Origin: Mycolicibacterium rhodesiae NBB3
Lineage (GTDB): Bacteria; Actinomycetota; Actinomycetes; Mycobacteriales; Mycobacteriaceae
Length of the DNA: 64,000 nt
Reading direction: 5' to 3'
Assembly (NCBI RefSeq): GCF_000230895.2
Contig: NC_016604.1
Location: forward strand, 5,580,001-5,644,000
The translations under genes were made by a program, and so were the position numbers. The notes beneath the pieces are model-generated. The model searched no databases, was not told the origin of the DNA, and saw nothing but the letters and a program-made list of their open reading frames with translations. Below are positions 56,992 through 64,000 of the stretch, one piece after another. The first letter of the stretch is position 1. Every line of letters begins with the position of its first letter.

Positions 56992-58985
56992 TCCAGGAAA
57001 CCCCTGCGTGCGTCACCCGGAGCTGATTGCGGCTGCAGCTTCTTGAGCCGCTCCGACGAACTCAGTTGCCACGGAACCGATGTCACCATCACGTTCGGCT
57101 CGAACAGCAGCCGGCCCTTGAGCCGTAACGCGCTCTGGTTGTGCAGCACCTGCTCCCACCAGTGGCCCACCACGTACTCCGGGATGAACACGGTCACGAC
57201 GGTGCGCGGCGACTCCCTGCTGACCCGCTTGACGTAGTCCAGGATCGGACGCGTGATCTCCCGGTACGGGGAGGCGACAACCTTCAACGGCACGCTGATG
57301 TCGCTGTCCTCCCACCTGTGGACAAGCGCCTTCGTCTCGCCGTCGTCGACGCTGACGGTGATGGCCTCGAGCACATCGGGACGGGTGGCTCTGGCGTAGG
57401 CCAGCGCCCGCATCGTCGGCAGATGCAGTTTGGACACCAGCACGATCGCGTGGTTACGGCTTGGCAGCACCATGCTGTCCGCTTCGGCGGCGGCCTGCTC
57501 CTCTAGTTCGCGCGCGACGGTGTTGTAGTGCTTGTGAATCGATTTCATGATGACGAACAGTGCCCCCATCGCGAGGATGGCGATCCAGGCACCCGCCATG
57601 AATTTCGTGATCACGACAATGACCAGAACCGTTGCGGTGCAGACACACCCGATACCATTGATCACCCGTGAGCGCTTCATCTTGGATCGCACGGCGGGCT
57701 CGGTCTCGGTGCGCAGCAGTCGTGTCCAGTGCCGGACCATGCCGACCTGGCTCAGCGTGAACGACACGAACACCCCGACGATGTACAGCTGAATGAGCGC
57801 GGTCACCTCGGCACGGAAGGCGACGACGAATGCGATCGCGGCGAACGCCAGGAACAGGATTCCGTTGGAGAACGCCAGCCGGTCGCCTCGGGTGTGCAGC
57901 TGGCGCGGCAGGTAACTGTCCTGAGCCAGAATCGATCCCAGCACGGGGAAGCCGTTGAAGGCGGTGTTGGCGGCCAACACGAGGATAAGCGCCGTGACGC
58001 CGGCGATCAGATACAGCCCGAGCGTGAAGTCGTGGAAGACCGCGTCGGCGAGCTGCGCGACGAGAGTCTTCTGGTGATAGTTGGGCGGTGCGCCGATCAA
58101 CTGCTCGTGTGGATGTTCGGCGATCTGCACACCGGTTTCCTTGGCCAACATGATGATGCCCATGAACAGCGAGATGGCGATCCCGCCGAGCAGCGCCAAG
58201 GTCGTCGCGGCGTTGCGCGACTTCGGTTTCCGGAAGGCCGGCACACCGTTGCTGATGGCTTCGACTCCGGTCAGTGCCGCGCTGCCCGACGAGAAGGCCC
58301 GGGCGACGAGGAATACCAATGCAAAACCGAGGATTTCGCCGTGGTCGGAGTGCATCTCGAACCCGGCCGACTCGGCCTTCAGCGGCGTACCGAGGAAATA
58401 GATCTGGAAGAACCCCCACGCGAGCATGACGTACATCCCGATCATGAACGCATAGGTGGGAATCGCGAACGCGGTGCCGGACTCGCGGATGCCGCGCAGG
58501 TTGATCGACGCCAACAGCAGGATGGCGATCACGGCGAACAACACCTTGTGCTGGTTGATGAACGGCACCGCCGATCCGATGTTCGACATCGCCGAGGACA
58601 TCGACACTGCGACCGTCAGCACATAGTCGACCAACAACGCGCTGGCCACCGTCAGGCCCGCGGTCGGGCCGAGGTTGGTGGTGACCACTTCGTAGTCGCC
58701 ACCGCCTGACGGGTAGGCGTGCACGTTCTGCCGATAGCTGGCGATCACGATGAGCATCACCGCCGCGACCGCCAGCCCGATCCATGGCGCCATCGAATAG
58801 GCGGTCAGACCCGCGACCGACAGGACCAAGAAGATCTCCTCGGGCGCGTATGCCACCGAGGACAATGCATCGGAGGCGAACACCGGCAGGGCGATCCGCT
58901 TCGGCAGCAGCGTGTGCGCCAGCTTGTCGCTGCGGAACGGCTTGCCCAGAAACAACCGCCGCGTGACGGTCGAAAGCTTTGACAC
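56988..58985 (-). CDS. APC-superfamily amino acid/potassium permease
   Basis: 665 residues from the GTG at 58985 (VSKLSTVTRRLFLGKPFRSD). About 12 membrane segments, beginning with the APC signature LPVFASDALSSVAYAPEEIF, and a long cytoplasmic C-terminal domain (about 480-665) that resembles a regulatory USP-like fold. Corresponds to Rv2690c, next to ceoB/ceoC. The divergent TrkA-type pair across a short gap suggests a role in potassium or cation-coupled transport, but the substrate is unproven. Longer in-frame readings to 59678 run through the TrkA gene and are rejected. Confidence 0.9.
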   Translation of the reverse strand: MSKLSTVTRRLFLGKPFRSDKLAHTLLPKRIALPVFASDALSSVAYAPEEIFLVLSVAGLTAYSMAPWIGLAVAAVMLIVIASYRQNVHAYPSGGGDYEVVTTNLGPTAGLTVASALLVDYVLTVAVSMSSAMSNIGSAVPFINQHKVLFAVIAILLLASINLRGIRESGTAFAIPTYAFMIGMYVMLAWGFFQIYFLGTPLKAESAGFEMHSDHGEILGFALVFLVARAFSSGSAALTGVEAISNGVPAFRKPKSRNAATTLALLGGIAISLFMGIIMLAKETGVQIAEHPHEQLIGAPPNYHQKTLVAQLADAVFHDFTLGLYLIAGVTALILVLAANTAFNGFPVLGSILAQDSYLPRQLHTRGDRLAFSNGILFLAFAAIAFVVAFRAEVTALIQLYIVGVFVSFTLSQVGMVRHWTRLLRTETEPAVRSKMKRSRVINGIGCVCTATVLVIVVITKFMAGAWIAILAMGALFVIMKSIHKHYNTVARELEEQAAAEADSMVLPSRNHAIVLVSKLHLPTMRALAYARATRPDVLEAITVSVDDGETKALVHRWEDSDISVPLKVVASPYREITRPILDYVKRVSRESPRTVVTVFIPEYVVGHWWEQVLHNQSALRLKGRLLFEPNVMVTSVPWQLSSSERLKKLQPQSAPGDARRGFLD

Positions 58986-59063
58986 GAGTGCCAAGGGTAG
59001 GCCCAGTGGTGAATGGTTGTAGCGTTCTCCAATGCGGCAGTGTTGAGCGGAGAGGACCGTCAG

Positions 59064-59738
59064 GTGCGAGTAGTGGTGATGGGATGCGGCCGCGTCGGCG
59101 CGTCGCTGTCCGACAGTCTGGCCCGCATCGGCCACGACGTAGCGGTCATCGACCGGGACAACACCGCATTCCACCGTCTGTCCGCGGACTTCCCGGGGGA
59201 ACGGGTCCTCGGCATGGGATTCGACCGCGATGTGCTGCTGCGAGCCGGTATCGAGGACGCGGGCGCGTTCGCCGCCGTGTCGTCGGGCGACAACTCCAAC
59301 ATCATCTCGGCGCGCGTGGCCCGCGAGACGTTCGGCGTCGAACGCGTGGTGGCCCGCATCTACGACGCCAAACGCGCCGCCGTCTACGAGCGGTTGGGCA
59401 TTCCCACCGTGGCCACGGTGCCGTGGACGACGGATCGCCTGCTCAATGTGCTGACCCGCGAAACCGAGACCGCCAAATGGCGAGACCCGACGGGCAACGT
59501 CGGTGTGACCGAACTCGCACTGCACGAGGAATGGGTCGGCCACCGCCTGACCGCGCTCGAGGCCGTCACAGGCGGGCGCGTGGCGTTCTTGATCCGTTTC
59601 GGTGCGGGCCTGCTGCCCGACGCCAAGACCGTCGTCCAGGCCGGTGATCAGGTGTTCATGGCCGCGATCGCCGGGCACATCGCCGAAGCGCTGGCCATCG
59701 CGGCGCTGCCGCCCAGTGAGGACGTCGACGCGGAATGA
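59064..59738 (+). CDS. ceoB: TrkA-type potassium uptake regulator CeoB
   Basis: 224 residues from the GTG at 59064, preceded by GAGAGGA. RCK-N domain with the nucleotide motif VVVMGCGRVGASLSDSLARI and acidic end VAVIDRD, followed by an RCK-C domain (about 140-220). TrkA proteins gate Trk/Ktr-type K+ channels in response to NAD(H) or nucleotides. It overlaps ceoC by 4 nt. Corresponds to Rv2691. Confidence 0.93.
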   Translation: MRVVVMGCGRVGASLSDSLARIGHDVAVIDRDNTAFHRLSADFPGERVLGMGFDRDVLLRAGIEDAGAFAAVSSGDNSNIISARVARETFGVERVVARIYDAKRAAVYERLGIPTVATVPWTTDRLLNVLTRETETAKWRDPTGNVGVTELALHEEWVGHRLTALEAVTGGRVAFLIRFGAGLLPDAKTVVQAGDQVFMAAIAGHIAEALAIAALPPSEDVDAE

Positions 59739-60400
59739 GAGTTGCCATCGCCGGGGCCGGCGCGGTCGGCCGATCCATCGCCCGCGAGCTGGTCGACAGC
59801 CACGAGGTGACGCTGCTCGAACGCAACCCCGACCACATCGACGTCGACGCCATTCCCGCGGCGCGGTGGACCCTCGGTGACGCGTGCGAGCTGGTGGTGC
59901 TGGAGTCGGTACAGCTCCACGAGTTCGACGTCGTCATCGCCGCGACCGGCGACGACAAGGTCAACGTGGTACTCAGCCTGCTGGCCAAGACGGAGTTCGC
60001 GGTGCCGCGGGTGGTGGCGCGCGTCAACGACCCGCGCAACGAATGGCTCTTCGACGAGAACTGGGGTGTCGACGTCGCCGTGTCGACGCCACGGATGCTG
60101 GCCTCGCTCGTGGAGGAAGCCGTCGCCGTCGGTGATCTGGTGCGGCTGATGGAGTTCCGCAAGGGGCAGGCCAATCTGGTGGAGATCACGCTGCCCGATG
60201 ACACGCCGTGGGGCGGTAAGCCCGTCAAGCGACTCGACCTGCCCCGCGACGCCACGCTGGTGACGATTCTGCGGGGTCCCCGCGTGATCGTGCCCGAGGG
60301 CGACGAACCGCTCGAGGGCGGCGACGAGTTGCTGTTCGTGGCGGTCACCGAGGTCGAGGACCAACTGCAGGAGTTGCTCCTCAATCCCGAGTCGCGCTGA
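59735..60400 (+). CDS. ceoC: TrkA-type potassium uptake regulator CeoC
   Basis: 221 residues. RCK-N motif VAIAGAGAVGRSIARELVDS with VTLLERN, then an RCK-C domain from about residue 130 (LVEITLPDDTPWGGKPVKRL). The ATG at 59735 overlaps the ceoB stop (ATGA), so the two subunits are co-translated and probably form a hetero-octameric gating ring on a Trk-type channel encoded elsewhere. Its stop abuts the convergent MFS gene with no gap. Corresponds to Rv2692. Confidence 0.93.
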   Translation: MRVAIAGAGAVGRSIARELVDSHEVTLLERNPDHIDVDAIPAARWTLGDACELVVLESVQLHEFDVVIAATGDDKVNVVLSLLAKTEFAVPRVVARVNDPRNEWLFDENWGVDVAVSTPRMLASLVEEAVAVGDLVRLMEFRKGQANLVEITLPDDTPWGGKPVKRLDLPRDATLVTILRGPRVIVPEGDEPLEGGDELLFVAVTEVEDQLQELLLNPESR

Positions 60401-61921
60401 CTAGTTCGGCGTGTACGCCGGCGGCGGTGTCGACCGGTCATGACACGGTGCGGCCGTCGAGGCGGAGACTCGGCTGGTGTCGTACCGGTCGTTGCGGATG
60501 CCGACCGCGGAGATCACCCCGGCGAGCACGAACAGCCCCGCTGTCACCAGCATGCCTTGGCGGAACCCCTGGAAATCGACTGCGCTGCCGCCGTTCCCGT
60601 CGTCCCCTGGCCCAAGGCCGTGGCCCCATCGCTCGCCCAGGGCGACGATCACACCCGTGAACGCGATCGCGATCAGCCCTGAGATCCTCGACACCGCGTT
60701 GTTTATCGCCGAACCAATGCCGCTCTGGGCGGGGTCGACCGCGGCCAGAATTGCCGCGGTGAGCGGCGACACCGTGATCGTCAGCCCAAGACCGAACATC
60801 ACCAGGCCGGGCAGCATCTGCGTCCAGAAATCGAACGGCTCCGACGCCCGCGCCATCACCAGATAACCGAGTGCGGCGGTGAGCGGGCCGACAGCCATGA
60901 ACAGTCGCGGACCGTGGGTGCCTGCCAGCGTCGCGAAGCGGCGCGCGAGCACGAACGAGAGCACCGGCACCGGCAGGCTCGCCAGACCCGCGGCCGTCGC
61001 CGACAGTCCAGCGGTCTCCTGCAGGAACAATCCGACGACGAGCATGCCCAGTGAAACCCCGGCGTACAGGAACACCGTCGCCAGGTTTCCGACCGCGAAA
61101 TTCCGGGCGGCGAAAATCTGCAAGGGCATCATCGGCTGGGGGGTTCGCCACTCCCACAACGGGAACGCGACCAGACAAGCGATGCCAATCACGAGGCTGG
61201 CCACCACCGCCGGATGTGAGAAACCCAGCCGCTGCCCCTCGATCAAGGCGTACACGGCGCCGGTGAGGCCGACCGCGTTGAGCAGCGCCCCGACGAAGTC
61301 GATGCGTGTCGGCCGCTTCGCCGCGGCCAACTCGCCGGAGGGCAACTTGGTCACCAGATACAGCGTGACCGCCAGCGGCACGAGGTTGACGCCGAAGATC
61401 CACCGCCAGTTCAGCGCGTCGACCAACACACCGCCCAGCAGCGGCCCGATCACGAAAGCCGTTCCGGTCCAAGCGGTCCAGGTTCCGATCGCGCGGGCCT
61501 GCGCGGGTCCGGAGAAGTGGGCGTTGATCATCGCGAGCGAACTGGGCACCAGGAACGCCGCCCCGACGCCTTGGAGGCAGCGCGCCGCCACCAGAACCCA
61601 GCCGGAGGGCGCGACCGCGCACAACACCGAGGACACCGCGAAGACCATCAGGCCCATCCGCAGCACCGAGAGCCGGCCGAACTGGTCGGAGATGGCTCCT
61701 GCGACGAGGATCAGCGCGCCGAGGGTGAGCAGATAGCCGTCCACCACCCACTGCTGCAGCGCCAGGCCGCCACCGAACTCACGCCCGATGGCGGGCAGCG
61801 CCAGATTGACCACAGACCCGTCCAGAAACGCGACGAACGACGCCAAGACCGCGACCGCGACCAGCGGCTTATCGGTGTCGTCGACGCGACGCGAAGTCCG
61901 GTCGTCGGGGTCAGCGGGCAT
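60401..61921 (-). CDS. DHA2-family MFS transporter
   Basis: 506 residues from the ATG at 61921 (MPADPDDRTSRRVDDTDKPL). 14-segment MFS topology with the motif SDQFGRLSVLRMGL after TM2, the TM1 acidic SFVAFLDGSVVNLALPAI, and the TM5 motif C (GTAFVIGPLLGGVLVD). Substrate unknown; the group exports drugs and lipids. It overlaps the DUF3159 gene by 11 nt, so it is likely read with the OB-fold/DUF3159 run. This gene is not in the M. tuberculosis order here. Confidence 0.92.
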   Translation of the reverse strand: MPADPDDRTSRRVDDTDKPLVAVAVLASFVAFLDGSVVNLALPAIGREFGGGLALQQWVVDGYLLTLGALILVAGAISDQFGRLSVLRMGLMVFAVSSVLCAVAPSGWVLVAARCLQGVGAAFLVPSSLAMINAHFSGPAQARAIGTWTAWTGTAFVIGPLLGGVLVDALNWRWIFGVNLVPLAVTLYLVTKLPSGELAAAKRPTRIDFVGALLNAVGLTGAVYALIEGQRLGFSHPAVVASLVIGIACLVAFPLWEWRTPQPMMPLQIFAARNFAVGNLATVFLYAGVSLGMLVVGLFLQETAGLSATAAGLASLPVPVLSFVLARRFATLAGTHGPRLFMAVGPLTAALGYLVMARASEPFDFWTQMLPGLVMFGLGLTITVSPLTAAILAAVDPAQSGIGSAINNAVSRISGLIAIAFTGVIVALGERWGHGLGPGDDGNGGSAVDFQGFRQGMLVTAGLFVLAGVISAVGIRNDRYDTSRVSASTAAPCHDRSTPPPAYTPN

Positions 61922-62603
61922 CGGGCTGCGCCATGCCCGGATTCTCGCTCTGCGCGTCCGGGAGGGCGTCGTGGGCGTGCAGCGCACGCTGCGCTGACCG
62001 AATGGCCAGATAGGTCACCAGCGCCGCCACCGCCGTCAGCGGCCAGCCCATCGAGATGCGGGCGACTCCGAGCCAGCCCGTCTGGTCGGCGTCGTAGAGG
62101 TGGTGCTGCACCACGAACCGGGAGGCGAAGACGAGCACCCACACCAGCGTCGCGATGTCGAACGCCCGCACGGCTTTGCGTACCGTGCGCCAGTCGCGGT
62201 CGTGGTCGTTGACCCAGCCCCAGACGTAGCCCACGACGGGTCGGCGGATCAGCACCGACAGCGCGAAGACCGCCGCCCACACCAACGACGACCAGATGCC
62301 CAGTAGGAAGTAGCCCTTGGATTCGCCCATGACATAGGCGATCAACGCGCAGATTCCGACGCCGATGAAGCCGGAGATCGCCGGCTGAGCGGACTCACGA
62401 CGCACCAGGCGCCACACCAGAATGACGGCGGCTATCCCCATTGCCGAGACGATGGCCGGTGTCAGGCCGAACAGCTGCGACACCGGCACGAATGCCAGCA
62501 CCGGTAACGATGAGTAGATCAGGCCGCTGATGCCGCCCATCTGCTCGAGGACGGCGTGGGCTTTGGTGGAACGCTTCCCCGGGTTGGCTCCGGGGTCACT
62601 CAC
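61911..62603 (-). CDS. DUF3159 membrane protein
   Basis: 230 residues from the GTG at 62603, which overlaps the upstream TGA as GTGA. About six membrane segments (SSLPVLAFVPVSQLFG, IGVGICALIAYVMGES, SSLVWAAVFALSVLIRR and others) and the DUF3159 pattern GYVWGWVNDHDRDWRTVRKA. The family is Actinobacteria-specific; a link to the potassium genes next door is suggested only by position. Corresponds to Rv2693c. Confidence 0.9.
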   Translation of the reverse strand: MSDPGANPGKRSTKAHAVLEQMGGISGLIYSSLPVLAFVPVSQLFGLTPAIVSAMGIAAVILVWRLVRRESAQPAISGFIGVGICALIAYVMGESKGYFLLGIWSSLVWAAVFALSVLIRRPVVGYVWGWVNDHDRDWRTVRKAVRAFDIATLVWVLVFASRFVVQHHLYDADQTGWLGVARISMGWPLTAVAALVTYLAIRSAQRALHAHDALPDAQSENPGMAQPDAR

Positions 62604-62971
62604 TTTTGGATCTCGTAGTGCGGGTTGTATATCGCCTTCGACCCGTTGTCGAGTTTTCCGACGCGGCCGTGCACCTTCAGAGTGCGACCCGATTCGATGC
62701 CCGGGATCCGGCGCTGGCCGAGCCACACCAGCATCACGGTGTCGGTGCCGTCGAACAGTTCGGCCTTGACGCCACCGGCGCAGCCCTTGCCGTTGCACTC
62801 GACACTGCGCAGAGTGCCGACCATCGTCACTTCCTGGCCGCGTTGACAGTCGATCGCTTTCTGAGCGCCGGTGCTGGCGGCCTCGTCACTGAGCTCTTCG
62901 ACATCCAGCTGTTCGGGGGCTTCCGTCAGCCGCCGGGTGAGTCGGCGTAGATACCCTTCGGCCGTAGCCAT
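62600..62971 (-). CDS. OB-fold nucleic-acid-binding protein
   Basis: 123 residues from the ATG at 62971 (GGAGA 5 nt upstream). The C-terminal half is an OB-fold (EVTMVGTLRSVECN, TVMLVWLGQRRIPGIESGRT, VHGRVGKLDNGSKAIYNPHY) with two cysteines (ECNGKGC). The N-terminal part is helical (GYLRRLTRRLTEAP). OB proteins of this size bind single-stranded DNA or RNA. It is coupled to the DUF3159 gene. Corresponds to Rv2694c. Confidence 0.9.
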   Translation of the reverse strand: MATAEGYLRRLTRRLTEAPEQLDVEELSDEAASTGAQKAIDCQRGQEVTMVGTLRSVECNGKGCAGGVKAELFDGTDTVMLVWLGQRRIPGIESGRTLKVHGRVGKLDNGSKAIYNPHYEIQK

Positions 62972-63122
62972 GGCGTCTCCTGACCTAAGTGCAGATCTTC
63001 TCGATGAGATCAACCCCCATGATCTACCCAAAACAACGCAACCGTAGACCTCTTGGTTCCGATCTGCCAGCCGAGGTGGGGTCGGCGCGTCGCGACGGGC
63101 GTCACCAAGGCACCATCGTCTG

Positions 63123-63821
63123 ATGCCGGTCGATCTGCGTGGTGTCACGACGGTGCTGCTGCCAGGCACAGGATCCGACGACGACTTCGTCTACCGCGCG
63201 TTTTCGGCCGCCCTTCACGCCGAAGGTGCGATTGTCGTCACACCCAAGCCGCAGCCGCAGCGACTCGTCGACGGCTACCGGGACGCGCTGGACAACGCCG
63301 CGTGTACGGCGCCGATCGTCGTCGGCGGCGTGTCGATCGGCGCTGCGGTGGCCACCGCGTGGGCACTTGCTCACCCTGATCGCGCGGTTGCCGTTCTCGC
63401 GGCGCTGCCCGCGTGGACGGGGGCGCCGGATTCCGCGCCCGCGGCGATCGCTGCGCGGTACTCCGCGAATGTGCTGCGGCGCGACGGAATCGCTTCGGCC
63501 ACCGCCCAGATGCGCGCCTCCAGCCCTCCGTGGCTGGGCGACGAGTTGACGCGGTCATGGGTCGGCCAGTGGCCGTCGCTCCCCGACGCGATGGAGGCGG
63601 CCGCGTCCTATGTCGCGCCCGCATGCAGCGAGCTGGAACGGCTGGAGGTTCCGATGGGCATCGCGGCGGCAACGGACGATCCCGTGCACCCCGTCGAGGT
63701 CGGCATCGAGTGGATGACGGCGGCGCCGCGCGCGGCGTTGCGTACGGTCACCCTCGCCGAGATGGGCGCCGACCCCGCGGTCCTGGGCGCGGCCTGCGTC
63801 TCCGCGCTGCTGGAATTGTGA
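63123..63821 (+). CDS. Alpha/beta hydrolase
   Basis: 232 residues from the ATG at 63123. The nucleophile serine is in the elbow VVGGVSIGAAVATAWAL; the acid is probably in AAATDDPVHPVEVG, where the histidine also lies. There is no signal peptide. The lid is short, so it may be a small esterase or thioesterase; substrate unknown. It is divergent from the OB-fold gene (151-nt gap) and matches Rv2695. Confidence 0.88.
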   Translation: MPVDLRGVTTVLLPGTGSDDDFVYRAFSAALHAEGAIVVTPKPQPQRLVDGYRDALDNAACTAPIVVGGVSIGAAVATAWALAHPDRAVAVLAALPAWTGAPDSAPAAIAARYSANVLRRDGIASATAQMRASSPPWLGDELTRSWVGQWPSLPDAMEAAASYVAPACSELERLEVPMGIAAATDDPVHPVEVGIEWMTAAPRAALRTVTLAEMGADPAVLGAACVSALLEL

Positions 63822-63867
63822 TTTCGGCGCGCGTACGTTCGCTGCGCGATCGCCGGCGCACCGAAAT
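63821..63867. terminator. Terminator hairpin between convergent genes
   Basis: ATTTCGGCGCGC (from 63821) pairs with GCGCACCGAAAT (to 63867) with one mismatch. It begins at the last base of the hydrolase stop and ends 3 nt before the stop of the DUF3710 gene, so it can act in both directions. Confidence 0.7.
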
Positions 63868-63869
63868 CG

Positions 63870-64000
63870 CTAACCGCCGGTGATGGTCCGCAACTGCTGC
63901 ATCGCCGAACCCTGCTCGCTGCGGCGCGCGGCCGGTGTCGGCGGCTGCGGCGGTTGCTCGCCCGGCTGCTGAGCTTGCTGCGCGGCCTGCTGTTCAGCGG
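63870..64000 (-). CDS. C-terminus of a DUF3710-like protein (5' end outside window)
   Basis: 43 codons of a minus-strand gene ending in TAG at 63870. The tail is Gln/Pro-rich (EQQAAQQAQQPGEQPPQPP) and ends RTITGG. The position after the Rv2695-like hydrolase suggests the Rv2696c homologue (DUF3710), which is known for a Gln-rich tail, but the diagnostic part is outside the window. Confidence 0.6.
   Translation of the reverse strand, partial: AEQQAAQQAQQPGEQPPQPPTPAARRSEQGSAMQQLRTITGG

Noticed and set aside
58986..59678. N-terminal extension of the APC permease
   Set aside because: It would run through the divergent ceoB gene; the GTG at 58985 gives the known family start.

Overview
The window looks like chromosomal DNA of a high-GC actinobacterium, most likely a fast-growing mycobacterium (Mycolicibacterium or a relative). 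The evidence is gene order. The left edge carries the phosphatidylinositol-mannoside operon (pimA, patA, pgsA, HIT protein, thrS). The right half follows the Mycobacterium tuberculosis order Rv2670c to Rv2696c (zapE, RibD-like reductase, secreted hydrolase, aftC, msrB, hemQ, cgoX, hemE, DUF3000, RNase D, dxs, TrmA-like methyltransferase, APC permease, two TrkA proteins, DUF3159, OB-fold protein, hydrolase, and the start of a likely DUF3710 gene), interrupted by extra genes. This comparison is from memory of the family, not from a search.

Layout. 1-6392 is an outward-reading minus-strand block: the PIM operon with thrS, then a PGPGW membrane protein and a hotdog thioesterase. 6403-16593 is an accessory mosaic: aldo/keto reductase, DUF1990 protein, GAF-ANTAR regulator, L,D-transpeptidase, proline-rich secreted protein, DHA2 exporter, a Holin-X/DUF3618 pair, a flavoprotein, a lipoprotein, and four tRNA genes (Val-CAC on minus; Gly-GCC, Cys-GCA and Val-GAC on plus). 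16594-22360 is gene-poor with many tiny genes: a 50-residue zinc ribbon, a WGxxGxxG-tail protein, a second GAF-ANTAR regulator, a 48-residue protein behind a SigF-like promoter, and small secreted proteins. 22437-26335 holds an SRPBCC protein, an HTH plus Clp-N protein, a sigma factor coupled to an O6-alkylguanine repair protein, a PPOX enzyme, an MPT63-like secreted protein and an acetyltransferase.

From 26404 rightward the conserved core returns. Between aftC and msrB, which I expect to be neighbours, sits the most striking locus: a small-molecule kinase-like gene followed 2 nt later by a 3005-codon gene. That gene joins two zinc ribbons, a class III nucleotide cyclase with all six canonical catalytic residues, a STAND-type ATPase, a helical region and seven tandem 275-residue units. 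Each unit looks like two NTF2/SnoaL-like modules, giving fourteen in all. I did not find a named system that matches this.

The haem genes (hemE, cgoX, hemQ) are overlapped or tightly spaced and form the late coproporphyrin-dependent haem pathway. dxs feeds isoprenoids. pimA/patA/pgsA and aftC build the mannoside and arabinan parts of the envelope. A recurring feature is a TANNNT box 6-7 nt upstream of the start codon, usually without a Shine-Dalgarno sequence, which points to leaderless transcripts and helps fix several starts.
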